Source of the DNA: Acanthosepion pharaonis
Lineage: Eukaryota > Mollusca > Cephalopoda > Sepiida > Sepiidae
Length of the DNA stretch: 64,000 bases
Reading direction: 5' to 3'
Assembly (NCBI GenBank): GCA_903632075.3
Contig: CAHIKZ030004724.1
Location: 3,643,501-3,707,500, forward strand
Below the pieces are notes generated by a model. That model ran no database searches. It saw only the letters and a list, made by a program, of their open reading frames with translations, and was not told where the DNA came from. The position numbers and the translations under genes are program-made. Positions 55,530 through 64,000 of this stretch are shown here, one piece after another; the stretch's first letter is position 1, and every line of letters begins with the position of its first letter.

Positions 55530-56088
55530 ATGTGTGAATAAAACATAAATAAATACATAAATAAATAAAACAAATAAAACATAAATAAATAAATAAAACA
55601 AAAAATAAACAAAACATAAATAAATAAAAAATAAATAAATAAAATATAAATAAAACATAAATAAATAAAACATAAATAAATAAATAAAACATAAATAAAA
55701 CATAAATAAATAAAACATGAATGAATAAATAAATAAAACATAAATAAATAAATAAAACATAAATAAATAAATAAAAAATAAATAAATAAATAAAACATAG
55801 ATAAATAAATAAAACATAAATAAATAAATAAAAAATAAATAAAACATAAATAAATAAAACATAAATAAATAAAACATAAATAAATAAATAAAACATAAAT
55901 AAATAAATGAATAAAACATAAATAAATAAATAAAACATAAATAATACATAAATAAAGAAAACATAAATAAATAAAACATAAATAAATAAAACATAAATAA
56001 AACATAAATAAATAAAACATAAATAAATAAATAAAACATAAATAAAACATAAATAAATAAATAAAACATAAATAAATAAATACAAGAA
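55530..56088. repeat. (AAAT)n array with AAAC-AT punctuation
   Basis: About 560 bp of AAAT repeats broken every 10-22 bp by AAAACAT, a two-level minisatellite. Minus-strand frames of up to 240 codons (YLFIYVLFIYLC-like) are artefacts. Confidence 0.95.
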
Positions 56089-57112
56089 AGAAAAAGAAAC
56101 AACAAAAACTAGGAATAAATAAAAAAAAAATTAAAATCTTGGAGGGGAAAAAAGATAGAACATAAACAAAGACATTCCTAGTGAAGAAAACACTGTCCAC
56201 ACATAAAGAAACCCCGAAGATAGCGACCAAATAAAACAGATAAGCTTTGCGATTTCAATGAAAGCAGATAGAGAAGAGGAGACCTATGAGTGAAGTTGAC
56301 AATGGGGTGCCAACATATTACTCTTCGATGCTTACTCAGCTACCAAGCACCAACATCAGCTTCTGCAAAATGATAGAATTCCACCAGGAAAATAAAAATA
56401 AAGATGAAAAAGACAAGGAAGGTTTCCATTATCATCACATTAGCCTTTTCATAATACCATTCACTTGGTGAGATTATTGTTTATTTTGTGGAGATGCCAG
56501 GTGTTATTTTACGTAAACCGAATCTGAGTACCGAGGGAGAATTTTGGTTGAAACTGCTCGCGTTCAATCAATACGACAGCTCTGAGGAAAGACATGCATT
56601 CTATTCCTGATCAGTGCCATGCTACGATCGTTGTTCGAGAAGTGTTCATTTGCGCAAACATCTCACCCATATCTTCCTTATCTGCAAAAGCAATAGCAAT
56701 GAAACATTTAGTAGCATTTTAATCAACTTTGACTGCGAATAATATCAATAATAAATAAGTAAATAGATTACCTCTTTGTTGAAAGTTAACTCTTTTCAAT
56801 TGCTTATCTTCGACAGGCGAACGTGGAAGAATGCCAGGCAAATATGTATTTTCAATTTACTTACTCAAACAGTTTATTTTCTCGCACTTCCCGCCTGTGA
56901 AACTTCCTTCCTTTTACTTGCTTCTCTGGTAATTACAGTCATTAAAAATTGAAATGCAACATCAGTCGCCATCTTTTATCTACTTCAATCCCCGTCGTGT
57001 TTAGTCCTTCCCTCGATCGTCCCTATAATCAGTTTTTTTCTCTCACTTTCACTGCCTGTAACCTTTTGCGTACTTGTGGCATACTCGCCTTGCTTAGGGT
57101 AAATTAATTAAA
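56089..57112. other. Spacer, no gene called
   Basis: About 1 kb. A 61-codon frame at 56286-56471 has no recognised domain. 56970-57112 may be a diverged relative of module C (see 51942-52266). Confidence 0.45.
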
Positions 57113-58200
57113 GAAAAACCTTAACATATTTGGGAAGGATATTAGAATAATGCAGATCTATCCTGGCAGCAAAGCGCTTCATATTGATAGAAAATGAATT
57201 CAGTAAATATAGAAAAATAGAAAGGAGCGTAACACAAGGATGTGTCTTCTTACCGGACTTATTCAACCTACAGAGTGAGACGATTCTGAGATAATTAAAA
57301 ATCTGACCAGAATTAATTATTAGCACCCACAATATTAACAACATTAGATATGCAGATGAGACAGTGTTTATCGCAGAAACAGACAGCAAACTACAAGAAC
57401 TCCTACAGTAGCCAGTGAAGGAAAGCGTGAACAAAGGACTAAGCATTAATTGCAAAAAAGCAAGAATACATGATTGTTATAAAACGGAACAGCTCAACGT
57501 ACAAATTACAAGTTGTATACCAAAATTAAACAAGTGCAAAAATCTAAATATCTGAGAAGCGTTTTAACAGAGGACGGAAAGCGCAACACTGAAATCCGAA
57601 GCTGTATTGGAATAACGAAAGAGGCCTTCGAAAACCTAAGCAAGGTATTAAGAAACAGAAAATTTTCGTTAGAAAAACAAGAAAAGCGTACTGAACTGTT
57701 AAGTAATACCAGTCCTCTCATATATTAGTGAATGCTGGACGCAGATGAAGATAAGATGTGAAGGAAATGTAGTTCTACAGAAGAATGCTGAGAATGCCAT
57801 AGACTGAACATGTGAACAACGATGAAATTTTAGAGAAAATGGAAACAGAAAGCATACTTATACTTAACATCAAGACGAAATTTCTAAAGCAAATAATGAG
57901 GAAAGTGGGGTTGGAAAATTTGACACTCCAAGGACATACTTCAAGGGCAAAGAGGGACAGAGGAAAACAGTGCATGACCTAGCGAGTTTGAGTAAATGGA
58001 TGGCGGGACAAGGTTTAGAAAGAGATAACAAAAAGAAAACATTTATTAAAGGACAGGAAAATGTGGAGAGCCATGATCGCCATCGTCATGAAGAGAGACG
58101 GTACATGGAAGAAGAAGTGGGTATTATAGAAGCAGCATTGTCCCTTAAAGCAGACAGGCTGAGAAATATTCGAATGGTTTTATCGTCATACTTGAGCTGA
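57113..58200 (+). pseudogene. LINE RT fragment (YADD changed to YADE)
   Basis: Frameshifted plus-strand RT remains. 57155-57290 gives PGSKALHIDRK-, ERSVTQGC- and LLPDLFNLQSETILR-like pieces (RT motif 'RGVRQGC..SPdLFNlY.e'). 57346-57372 encodes RYADETVFIAET, where the catalytic box reads YADE in place of YADD. 57513-57728 keeps a 71-codon frame with TKIKQVQKSKYLRSVLTEDG and a 'LSKVLRNRKFSLEKQ' segment. 57790-57960 has RMPxTEHVNND and KFLKQIMRKVGLENLTLQG-like pieces. 57970-58080 ends with LSKWMAGQGLERDNKK. This order matches the RT and tail of a LINE common in invertebrates that differs from copies A/B and from the element at 28265. The 5' part is absent. Confidence 0.8.
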
Positions 58201-58870
58201 ATTTCTTTGACCTCAAACTAATTTTGTCATAATCCTATCATGGAATGCTTTTATTATTAAATTATTAAAAGTTAACTAATATTATTACAAATAAAATTAT
58301 CACGGCATTTTAAAATCGAAGGTTTTTATAAATAAAAAAAATAATTAAGCAATGCAAGATGGAAGCAGAAAAAATATCGCAATTGAAGATTAAACACTTC
58401 CTGTCGTGGATGGAGCTTTGGGTCTTGTAAAAAGAAAACTCCAGAGCAAATCAATAAAATCTACAGTACACCACCTCTCCAGGAAATAAAAAAACAATTC
58501 GAACAAGCACGGCTAATATCCTGCGAAGAACTTTGTCTAACTTTTTTGTTGTTAAAAGTTGTCTTTTATTTAAGCAAGTAGAAACAGCAAAAACATCAAT
58601 GGTATTTGTGCGTAAGGGAATATAACGAAACCAATGGGAAATAGAACTCAACTCTTTTAATAACAATTCTGAACCATTATCAATTACACCACCCGCACAT
58701 CCAAGCTTACAGCACCTAGTACTCGCAAGCGGTACTGGCCAAGTTTGATGTTGCATAACTTCGGTGATCCTTCGTGAACCGGTGTTTCAACTTGATGTGG
58801 CCGTAAGCCTCTGAGAAAACAACATCTCTTTTAAGAAAGGAGATATTTGAATAAATATACTGCCAAGTAA
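58201..58870. other. Spacer, no gene called
   Basis: A 101-codon minus-strand frame (58756-58451) lies here without a recognisable domain. It overlaps nothing else, but its codon pattern is not persuasive. Confidence 0.45.
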
Positions 58871-58889
58871 CACTTACTGCACTTTATTT

Positions 58890-58894
<5 letters not shown>

Positions 58895-58953
<59 letters not shown>

Positions 58954-58985
58954 GCAAGTAACAATTATTGTACTTTATTATATAT
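58895..58985. repeat. (AT)n flanked by a short direct repeat
   Basis: (AT)n 58895-58950 lies between GCCAAGTAACACTTACTGCACTTTATT (quoted in part: 58861-58887) and its near copy at 58953-58979, so the array is bracketed by a 27 bp direct duplication. Confidence 0.85.
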
Positions 58986-59000
58986 ATATAGATAGATGTA

Positions 59001-59324
59001 TAGTGCAACCTCGTTTCTCGAACGTCTCACAAATCGGTTTTCGAACAGAAAATTCGAGATGAAAATGCCTCGGTTATCGAACAAAATGTCGGTTCTCGAA
59101 CAGCATAGCCGAACCGAGTTAACCCGAACGGAATCATTTCTGAGTCAACCGCCATGTTGTGTACATTTGTGTGTTGTGGCGTGCTTTTCTTTTCCAATTT
59201 TATTGTACTCTGACGTTTTTTCTCTACATTGATTCCTGTTGGAAAAATAGTTTCGGTTTACAAACATTTCGTGTTACAAAAGGCCTTCAGGAACTAATTA
59301 AATTCGTAAAACGAGGCTCCACTA
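59001..59324. mobile_element. Small MITE with Tigger-like ends
   Basis: Termini AGTGCAACCTCGTTTCTCGA and GTAAAACGAGGCTCCACT are inverted repeats (AGTG.A.CCTCGTTT core) next to TA dinucleotides. The left part has repeated TTCTCGAAC / TTTTCGAAC / TTATCGAAC words (59016-59104). About 320 bp, no coding capacity. The CCTCGTTT-type end is familiar from pogo/Tigger-derived MITEs. Confidence 0.8.
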
Positions 59325-59335
59325 TATATATATAT

Positions 59336-59371
<36 letters not shown>
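59336..59371. repeat. (GATA)n microsatellite
   Basis: About nine GATA units directly beyond the MITE. Confidence 0.9.
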
Positions 59372-59372
<1 letters not shown>

Positions 59373-60084
59373 GTGAGAGTAAAATTCTTTTTCCTTCAGA
59401 TGCATATGTTCAATCGAATATCAACATGTCTCGTATCTTTTCATTATTTCTCACAATCAGCTCTTATTTCAATTCTGTCTTGGCGTTCCATTATTAGTAA
59501 GAAGACAAGAGGAAGTTGTGAAAGTAGACGAAGAGAGGGTGTCAGGTAGTCGCCTGTTAATCATGGACATGAAGCCCAGGTCAAGACAGAAGAATAAATC
59601 AGTAAAGATAATTTGTTTTACTGACTACCGGAACGATTTACGTCTGCAATCAATTGTCGCTGACTAAACGGATCCTTTCGGGCCATCCAACAATCATCAT
59701 TGGTGATCTTCATGATCAGATTACCTATCTTCAGTAAATCACTACGAGGCTTATTGTTTATAGATCTTCTACTTCTCTCAAAGGCTTCGAATCTCCGTTA
59801 TAACTTTTTTTGGTTCTTTTTACCTGTCATCTACTCAAACGTTGCAAAATTACGCCACATTTTTGGATTTGATTTGTCAGTTTTGCTTACTTTATCCTGC
59901 TTGGAATTTATTTTTCTTTTGATTTTCTTCAGTTTTTCCTTTTGTATTTGGTTTATGACCCTTTTGTTTAGGTTTTGTCTTTTTTATCGTTTTATTTTTT
60001 GTTTAATTCTTATTTTTTTTTTTTTACATTGTCATGTAGTACAACAACACTCTCGCAGATTTCACCTGCCACCTATCGGACAAT
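59372..60084. other. Spacer, T-rich at right
   Basis: No gene is recognised. A 128-codon frame at 59700-60086 is Phe/Leu-rich because the strand is T-rich. Confidence 0.5.
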
Positions 60085-60405
60085 AGTGCTATGAGATCAG
60101 TCAGTTATGTGCTATGCGTGACACACGCTTAGACGATCATGTATCTTTCGATACCTGACTAACGTGGCAAATTCTTTTTTCCCCTGCAGTAGGTGGCCAT
60201 TTGTTTCTGCGGTAGACCAGTTGCCATCCAATGCTATAGAACCTGGTCTGTCCTGCTATTTACCCATAGCTGGGCGGAAGAAGTGGATTCATACCTTTCC
60301 CAAAAGTATTAGCACGTAAGTGAATGTAATGGATTCGACAGGAATTCGAACTCGGCTTTCCGATTCCTCAATCCGAGCCGCTATCCATTACTCCACCGGG
60401 CCATG
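60085..60405 (-). mobile_element. SINE family B, full-length, minus strand
   Basis: On the minus strand it begins GGCCCGGTGGAGTAATGGAT with AGCGGCTCGGATTGAGGA (A-box region), GCCGAGTTCGAATTCCTG (B box), then CATTACATTCACTTACGTGC, CAGCTATGGGTAAATAGCAG, GACCAGGTTCTATAGCATTG and ends ATAACTGACTG after TATCGAAAGATACATGATCG. This is the most complete copy, about 320 bp, and defines the family: tRNA-derived head of about 75 bp plus a body of about 245 bp. Confidence 0.9.
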
Positions 60406-60499
60406 AGATAACACACTAATAAGAAGCATAAATATCATCGTAACATTAGACAGATACTCACAAAAGATAGCAAGTTAAAAGCAAAATCAAATTGTATAA

Positions 60500-60690
60500 A
60501 TAGACTTATAATCATTTCCATCGTTCAGAATGTTGTCCTCATCTTTATTAACATATTTACGATGTTTCGGCCGCTGCATGCTCCGGCGTTCTTCAGGGTA
60601 TATATATTTAAATTTCGACCAGAAATTATTGAGTCTATGGGGGTAGATTGTTCTAATTTCCCATGTCATCCCTTTTCTGTGTGTCTCAGT
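60500..60690 (-). repeat. Dispersed repeat family D, minus strand
   Basis: Minus strand reads AATTAGAACAATCTACCCCC, CTGAAGAACGCCGGAGCATG, CAGCGGCCGAAACATCGTAA and GATGAGGACAACATTCTG. Same order as 49895-50055 and 45640-45830. A stand-alone copy, which helps define the unit. Confidence 0.75.
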
Positions 60691-61040
60691 TCCAGTTAAT
60701 TCTCTTCAACACAACTCTTCAAGTTTTTGTTCCCTCTGCTGTGACCAGGGACTGAACTCATAACTCTTTAGGTCACACTCACTTTTGGATTACTTAAACT
60801 AAAGCTTTTATCCACACAGCCAATGGATATAGTGTAAATAGTTACAATGCCTCATACATAAAAACAATTATAATTTAATGGACTGCATCCCCAAATGTAT
60901 ATGAAAAGAAAACAAAAATCACACCTCACCAAAATGACAACTTGTTCTCGAAAACTCACCAATTTTGGTTAACTATCCTGATGATGACTACAGAAAGTGG
61001 AAAGCTTGGACCATATTTGTTGGGCGAAAAGTCAGCCAGC
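60691..61040. other. Spacer, no recognised feature
   Basis: About 350 bp. Nothing recognised. Confidence 0.5.
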
Positions 61041-61054
61041 TTCTTTCAAAGAAC

Positions 61055-61285
61055 AGCTATGTGACGTCGTCCCCTGGTCGCAGCGCCAACTGTGACGTCC
61101 TATCCTGGTCTACCACGGCACCAACTGTGACGTCCTCGCCGCGGCGCCAGCTGTTCGCTCCTCGCTGCTCCGTTCGGGTGTCGCCGCTCCAAACGTGACG
61201 TTCGCCTGTCGCGTCAGTCGTGTTGTCTCGTCATCTGACGACCAACTGGCTTGGTATCGGTCGCGGCACCCAAATGTGACGTTCT
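61055..61285. promoter_or_regulatory. CpG-rich segment with five TGACGT motifs
   Basis: TGACGT occurs at 61062, 61093, 61128, 61196 and 61276. The first three are within full or near-full CRE context (TGACGTCG / TGACGTCC). Two adjacent units share CCTGGTC..C..CACCAACTGTGACGTCC. The segment is the most CpG-dense part of the window. Possible readings: a regulatory region that binds CREB/ATF-type factors, or the leader of an LTR element. On the minus strand each unit reads GACGTCACAGTTGGTGCCG, like an LTR end (..ACA) followed by a primer-binding site (TTGGTGCC..). Neither is established. Confidence 0.4.
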
Positions 61286-62640
61286 AACTTTTTAGTGATT
61301 CGGGTGGGAATCTGGTTAGATTTTATATCAGCCTCGTCGTTCCCAACTCGCTTCCAACGCCTGGTTACCAAAGTAACTGCATTGATCTCCAGTCTGCCTA
61401 CCCACGTTGTGAATTGATCTTAGGCAGACGAGATCAATCAGTAGTTGGGGCCGTAATGCAAATCGGGTTCAACGGGGGTGACACCACACAATATTGGTTT
61501 TTCGGTGTGTCTTCGGACGAAAGTCGAAAAAAAACTTATTTTGGTGGTCTGGATCTAAGTCGCTCTTCAAAATAATTGTTCTTGGATTGAAGAGGAGTCC
61601 GGAATTTGCGTGAATCTTTCAAGTCAGCTATCTGCGAGGCGGAAGTCTCTCGAACCGAACTCGAACTCAACTCGAACTTAACTGCAACTCTTCTCGAACT
61701 GATTTCTGCTTGCTGCGGCTTCGCTTATATAAACGCCGACCAAAACCGGGGTGGGTTTGTCGGCGTCGTGGGTTCCTCGATAATTCTAATTACATATCCA
61801 CCTCTCTGGTTAGGAATTTCCACTTTTTGCATTTTTGGGAGCCTTTTCTTACTCCCACCTTCTCACCATACTTCAGAGGGGCGTGAGCTTCCCTCCCCAC
61901 TTCTTCGTAGCAGCTTTTCATACCTATCCTCTGGATGGGCGGCGACAACCTCCTTCGTGCGTCACGTGATCACCACTCGACCAATGGTGTCTTAGTCGGG
62001 CGTGGACGAATCCGCGGCTTTGTTTCAGGAAAAAAAATATCTTGCTTAACTAAAAAAAAAAAATTATTTTTTCTTTTCCTTTTCTTCCTCTTAATCGCAG
62101 TTATCATTTTCTCTAGCCGCAAACAGGACAACACGGTGGTCATAACTCTTGTTCTACACCTGGACTTCGTCCGTCATCTTATCGCTAATTATCCGAATGT
62201 GTGGTCTTTTTAACACGGCCAAACGTCGCCCCGAAAAGAACATTTCTAAGTTCCCATTCATTTCCTTTCGGTACACATTTCTGATAACATAATTTTATTA
62301 TCGCAGGCTAAAGATGTTCCGTCGAAAGAAATCGGCCAGTGGACATATCGTGTGCGGCTTTTAATTTTTCATATCTATTCAAAGCCATTTGGTCCACCTG
62401 TTTTCCGTCACTTATCGAAATAACATTTTCATTTGGATTTTTCTTCGGCCAGTCGGCCAGCAGTTTGTTTACGTATCCCAGATAACACAGCCGTCACCAA
62501 AACACACACGATTCCTTTATTCACTCAGAATTTCCCTGTCATTGTAATGACACTCTTTCGCCATTTGTTACTTATCAAAATATCCTTTACCCATTGTCTC
62601 TTAGCCGTGGTGTTCTGCTTATCATCCACGCTTTGAGTCT
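61286..62640. other. GC-mixed region, possible LTR/leader
   Basis: Composition differs from the AT-rich norm. Includes repeated TCGAACTCGAACT/CAACTCGAACTT words (61650-61700), a TATA-like CTTATATAAACGCC at 61722-61735 and TTTCAGG at 62022. A 129-codon frame (61606-61995) has no recognisable domain. If it is an LTR its paired partner lies outside the window. No terminal repeat could be matched here. Confidence 0.35.
61381..61438. repeat. Hairpin, 18-20 nt arms
   Basis: ATTGATCTCCAGTCTGCCTA (61381-61400) pairs with TAGGCAGACGAGATCAAT (61421-61438), with a 2-nt bulge in the left arm. It lies inside the putative LTR/leader region. Confidence 0.85.
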
Positions 62641-62689
62641 TAGCCTCTCCTTTCCTTCTTTTCTTTCTTTTCTTCTTCTGTCTCGTTAA

Positions 62690-63856
62690 ATGGTGCCACA
62701 GCTACTTTGTGAAACAAACTCCCGATTGGGTGAAACAAACTCCCGATTGGGTGAAACAAAGTCCCGTATGGGTGAAACAAACTCACGTGTGGATGAAACA
62801 AAATCCCGTGTGGATGAAACAAACTCCGAAGTGGATGAAACAAACTCCCGAGTGGGTGAACCAAACTGCCGAGTGGATGAAACAAACACCCGTGTGGATG
62901 AAACAAATTCCAGTGTGGATGAAACAAACTCCCGAGTGGGTGAAACAAACTACCGAGTGGGTGAAACAAACACCCGAGTTGGTGAAACAAACTTCCTAGT
63001 GGGTGAAACAAATTCCCGTGTCGATGAAACAAACTCCCGTGTGGATGAAACAATCTCCGAAGTGGATGAAACAAACTCCCGAGTTGGTGAAACAAACTAC
63101 CGAGTGGGTGAAACAAATTCCCGTGGCGATGAAACAAACTCCCGGGGGGATGAAACAAACTCCGAAGTGGATGAAACAAACTCCCGAGTGGGTGAAACAA
63201 ACTACCGGGTGGATGAAACAAATTCCCGTGGCGATGAAACAAACTCCCGTGAGGATGAAACAAACTCCCGAGTGGGTGAAACAAACTACCGAGTGGGTGA
63301 AACAAATTCCCGTGTCGATGAAACAAACTCCCGTGTGGATGAAACAATCTCCGAAGTGGATGAAACAAACTCCCGAGTTGGTGAAACAAACTACCGGGTG
63401 GGTGAAACAAATTCCCGTGGCGATGAAACAAACTCCCGTGAGGATGAAACAAACTCCGAAGTGGATGAAACAAACTCCCGAGTGGGTGAAACAAACTACC
63501 GAGTGGGTGAAACAAACACACGAGTTGGTGAAACAAACTACCGAGTGGGTGAAACAAATTCCCGTGTCGATGAAACAAACTCCCGTGTGGATGAAACAAA
63601 CTCCGAAGTGGATGAAACAAACTCCCGAGTGGGTGAAACAAACTACCGAGTGGGTGAAACAAATTCCCGTGTCGATGAAACAAACTCCCGTGTGGATGAA
63701 ACAAACTCCGAAGTGGATGAAACAAACTCCCGAGTGGGTGAAACAAACTACCGAGTGGGTGAAACAAACTACCGAGTGGATGATTTCCCCGATTATTACA
63801 ACGCTAACCTCTTCAGGGCCCAAATCAATTGGTCTCTATCCTACATATCCACATAA
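62690..63856 (+). CDS. Possible heptapeptide-repeat protein (uncertain)
   Basis: 388-codon frame from MVPQLLCETNSRL to a TAA at 63854-63856. Nearly all of it is 51 heptads of the form E-T-N-S/Y/T-R/E-V/G-D/G, followed by a non-repetitive tail (DDFPDYYNANLFRAQINWS). The ETN positions hardly vary; third codon positions of N (AAC/AAT), R (CGA/CGT) and V (GTG/GTC/GTT) do. No signal peptide or known domain is evident. The frame may be real because no indel breaks it. It may equally be a young minisatellite, since a second frame (minus strand, 375 codons) is also open. No promoter, intron or start context supports translation. Confidence 0.25.
   Translation: MVPQLLCETNSRLGETNSRLGETKSRMGETNSRVDETKSRVDETNSEVDETNSRVGEPNCRVDETNTRVDETNSSVDETNSRVGETNYRVGETNTRVGETNFLVGETNSRVDETNSRVDETISEVDETNSRVGETNYRVGETNSRGDETNSRGDETNSEVDETNSRVGETNYRVDETNSRGDETNSREDETNSRVGETNYRVGETNSRVDETNSRVDETISEVDETNSRVGETNYRVGETNSRGDETNSREDETNSEVDETNSRVGETNYRVGETNTRVGETNYRVGETNSRVDETNSRVDETNSEVDETNSRVGETNYRVGETNSRVDETNSRVDETNSEVDETNSRVGETNYRVGETNYRVDDFPDYYNANLFRAQINWSLSYIST
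62711..63781. repeat. 51 x 21 bp tandem array with 5-unit higher order
   Basis: Counting by eye gives 51 consecutive units of exactly 21 bp (51 x 21 = 1071), each starting GAAACAAA (one GAACCAAA, two GAAACAAT). The variable half cycles TCCCGAGTGGGT, TACCGAGTGGGT, TCCCGTGTCGAT (or GGCGAT), TCCCGTGTGGAT, TCCGAAGTGGAT: a five-unit, 105 bp higher-order repeat, clearest from 63000 to 63780. No length change was found in any unit. Confidence 0.95.
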
Positions 63857-64000
63857 TTTACAGTTACTTTTTTCCTCTTTCGAAAATATGAACTTCGGAC
63901 AATTTCTGAGAGAATTTCTTCCTTGTCTGAGAAGGATTCATCGTAATTTGGATAAGTCGATCATTAAAATTAATACATACAAAATGTTTGTTTACTGCTT
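63857..64000. other. Window end, no recognised feature
   Basis: Short AT-rich remainder after the 21 bp array. Nothing recognised. Confidence 0.5.

Noticed and set aside
55474..56230. Frames of 193-240 codons rich in YLFIYVLF
   Set aside because: Antisense of the AAAT array; three overlapping frames are equally open.
62640..63767. 375-codon minus-strand frame of the FHPLGSL type
   Set aside because: Shadow of the 21 bp array. The plus frame has the more plausible codon variation, though neither is proven.

Overview
The window looks like gene-poor, repeat-dominated nuclear DNA from a cephalopod mollusc, most likely an octopus. This is an inference from its texture: AT-rich sequence full of (AT)n, (ATT)n, (GATA)n and (CA)n tracts, two tRNA-derived SINE families, several decayed LINE types, a Gypsy element and many small inverted-repeat DNA transposons. 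No host gene could be supported with confidence. Almost every protein-like signal is a broken transposable-element fragment, and the longest open frames are shadows of tandem repeats.

Layout. 0.1-2.0 kb: four same-orientation 3' fragments of one LINE. 2.0-9.0 kb: SINE remnant, a 33-nt-arm hairpin, a direct duplication, microsatellites and an 0.85 kb GAA-type purine tract. 9.1-27.1 kb: an 18 kb pyrimidine-strand block made of a 13 kb satellite (about 116-117 bp monomer), a 3 kb satellite (29 bp monomer) and flanking 60 bp-type repeats. All three appear to be built on one ancestral unit of about 29 nt. 27.8-30.3 kb: a head-to-tail SINE trimer, then an L1/Tx1-like LINE with its reverse-transcriptase core deleted. 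30.6-34.5 kb: a minisatellite, a non-autonomous hAT element with a perfect 8 bp target duplication, and a minus-strand LINE carrying a SINE insertion. 34.6-36.9 kb: a Gypsy element lacking protease and RT core, pierced by a SINE with a perfect 15 bp target duplication and by a second SINE. 37.0-42.6 kb: foldback element, SINE, a mariner element whose right end is an inverted copy of its left end, a stem-loop element and a pogo/Tigger-like element. 44.0-46.5 kb: inverted arms around a tandem array of about 290 bp units. 47.3-48.7 kb: SINE and a second copy of the minus-strand LINE. 49.6-52.3 kb: a tandem segmental duplication in which a 145 bp module is expanded in only one copy. 53-58.2 kb: a 141 bp tandem repeat, A-rich low complexity, an AAAT-type array and an RT fragment with a YADD to YADE change. 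58.8-60.7 kb: small MITE, SINE and dispersed repeat. 61.0-64.0 kb: CpG-rich sequence with five TGACGT motifs, possibly LTR/promoter-like, then 51 indel-free copies of a 21 bp repeat that keep a 388-codon frame open.

There is no operon or pathway to describe. The window's interest lies in how the repeats are nested, duplicated and related. All identifications come from reading the sequence and recalling family hallmarks; no search was run.
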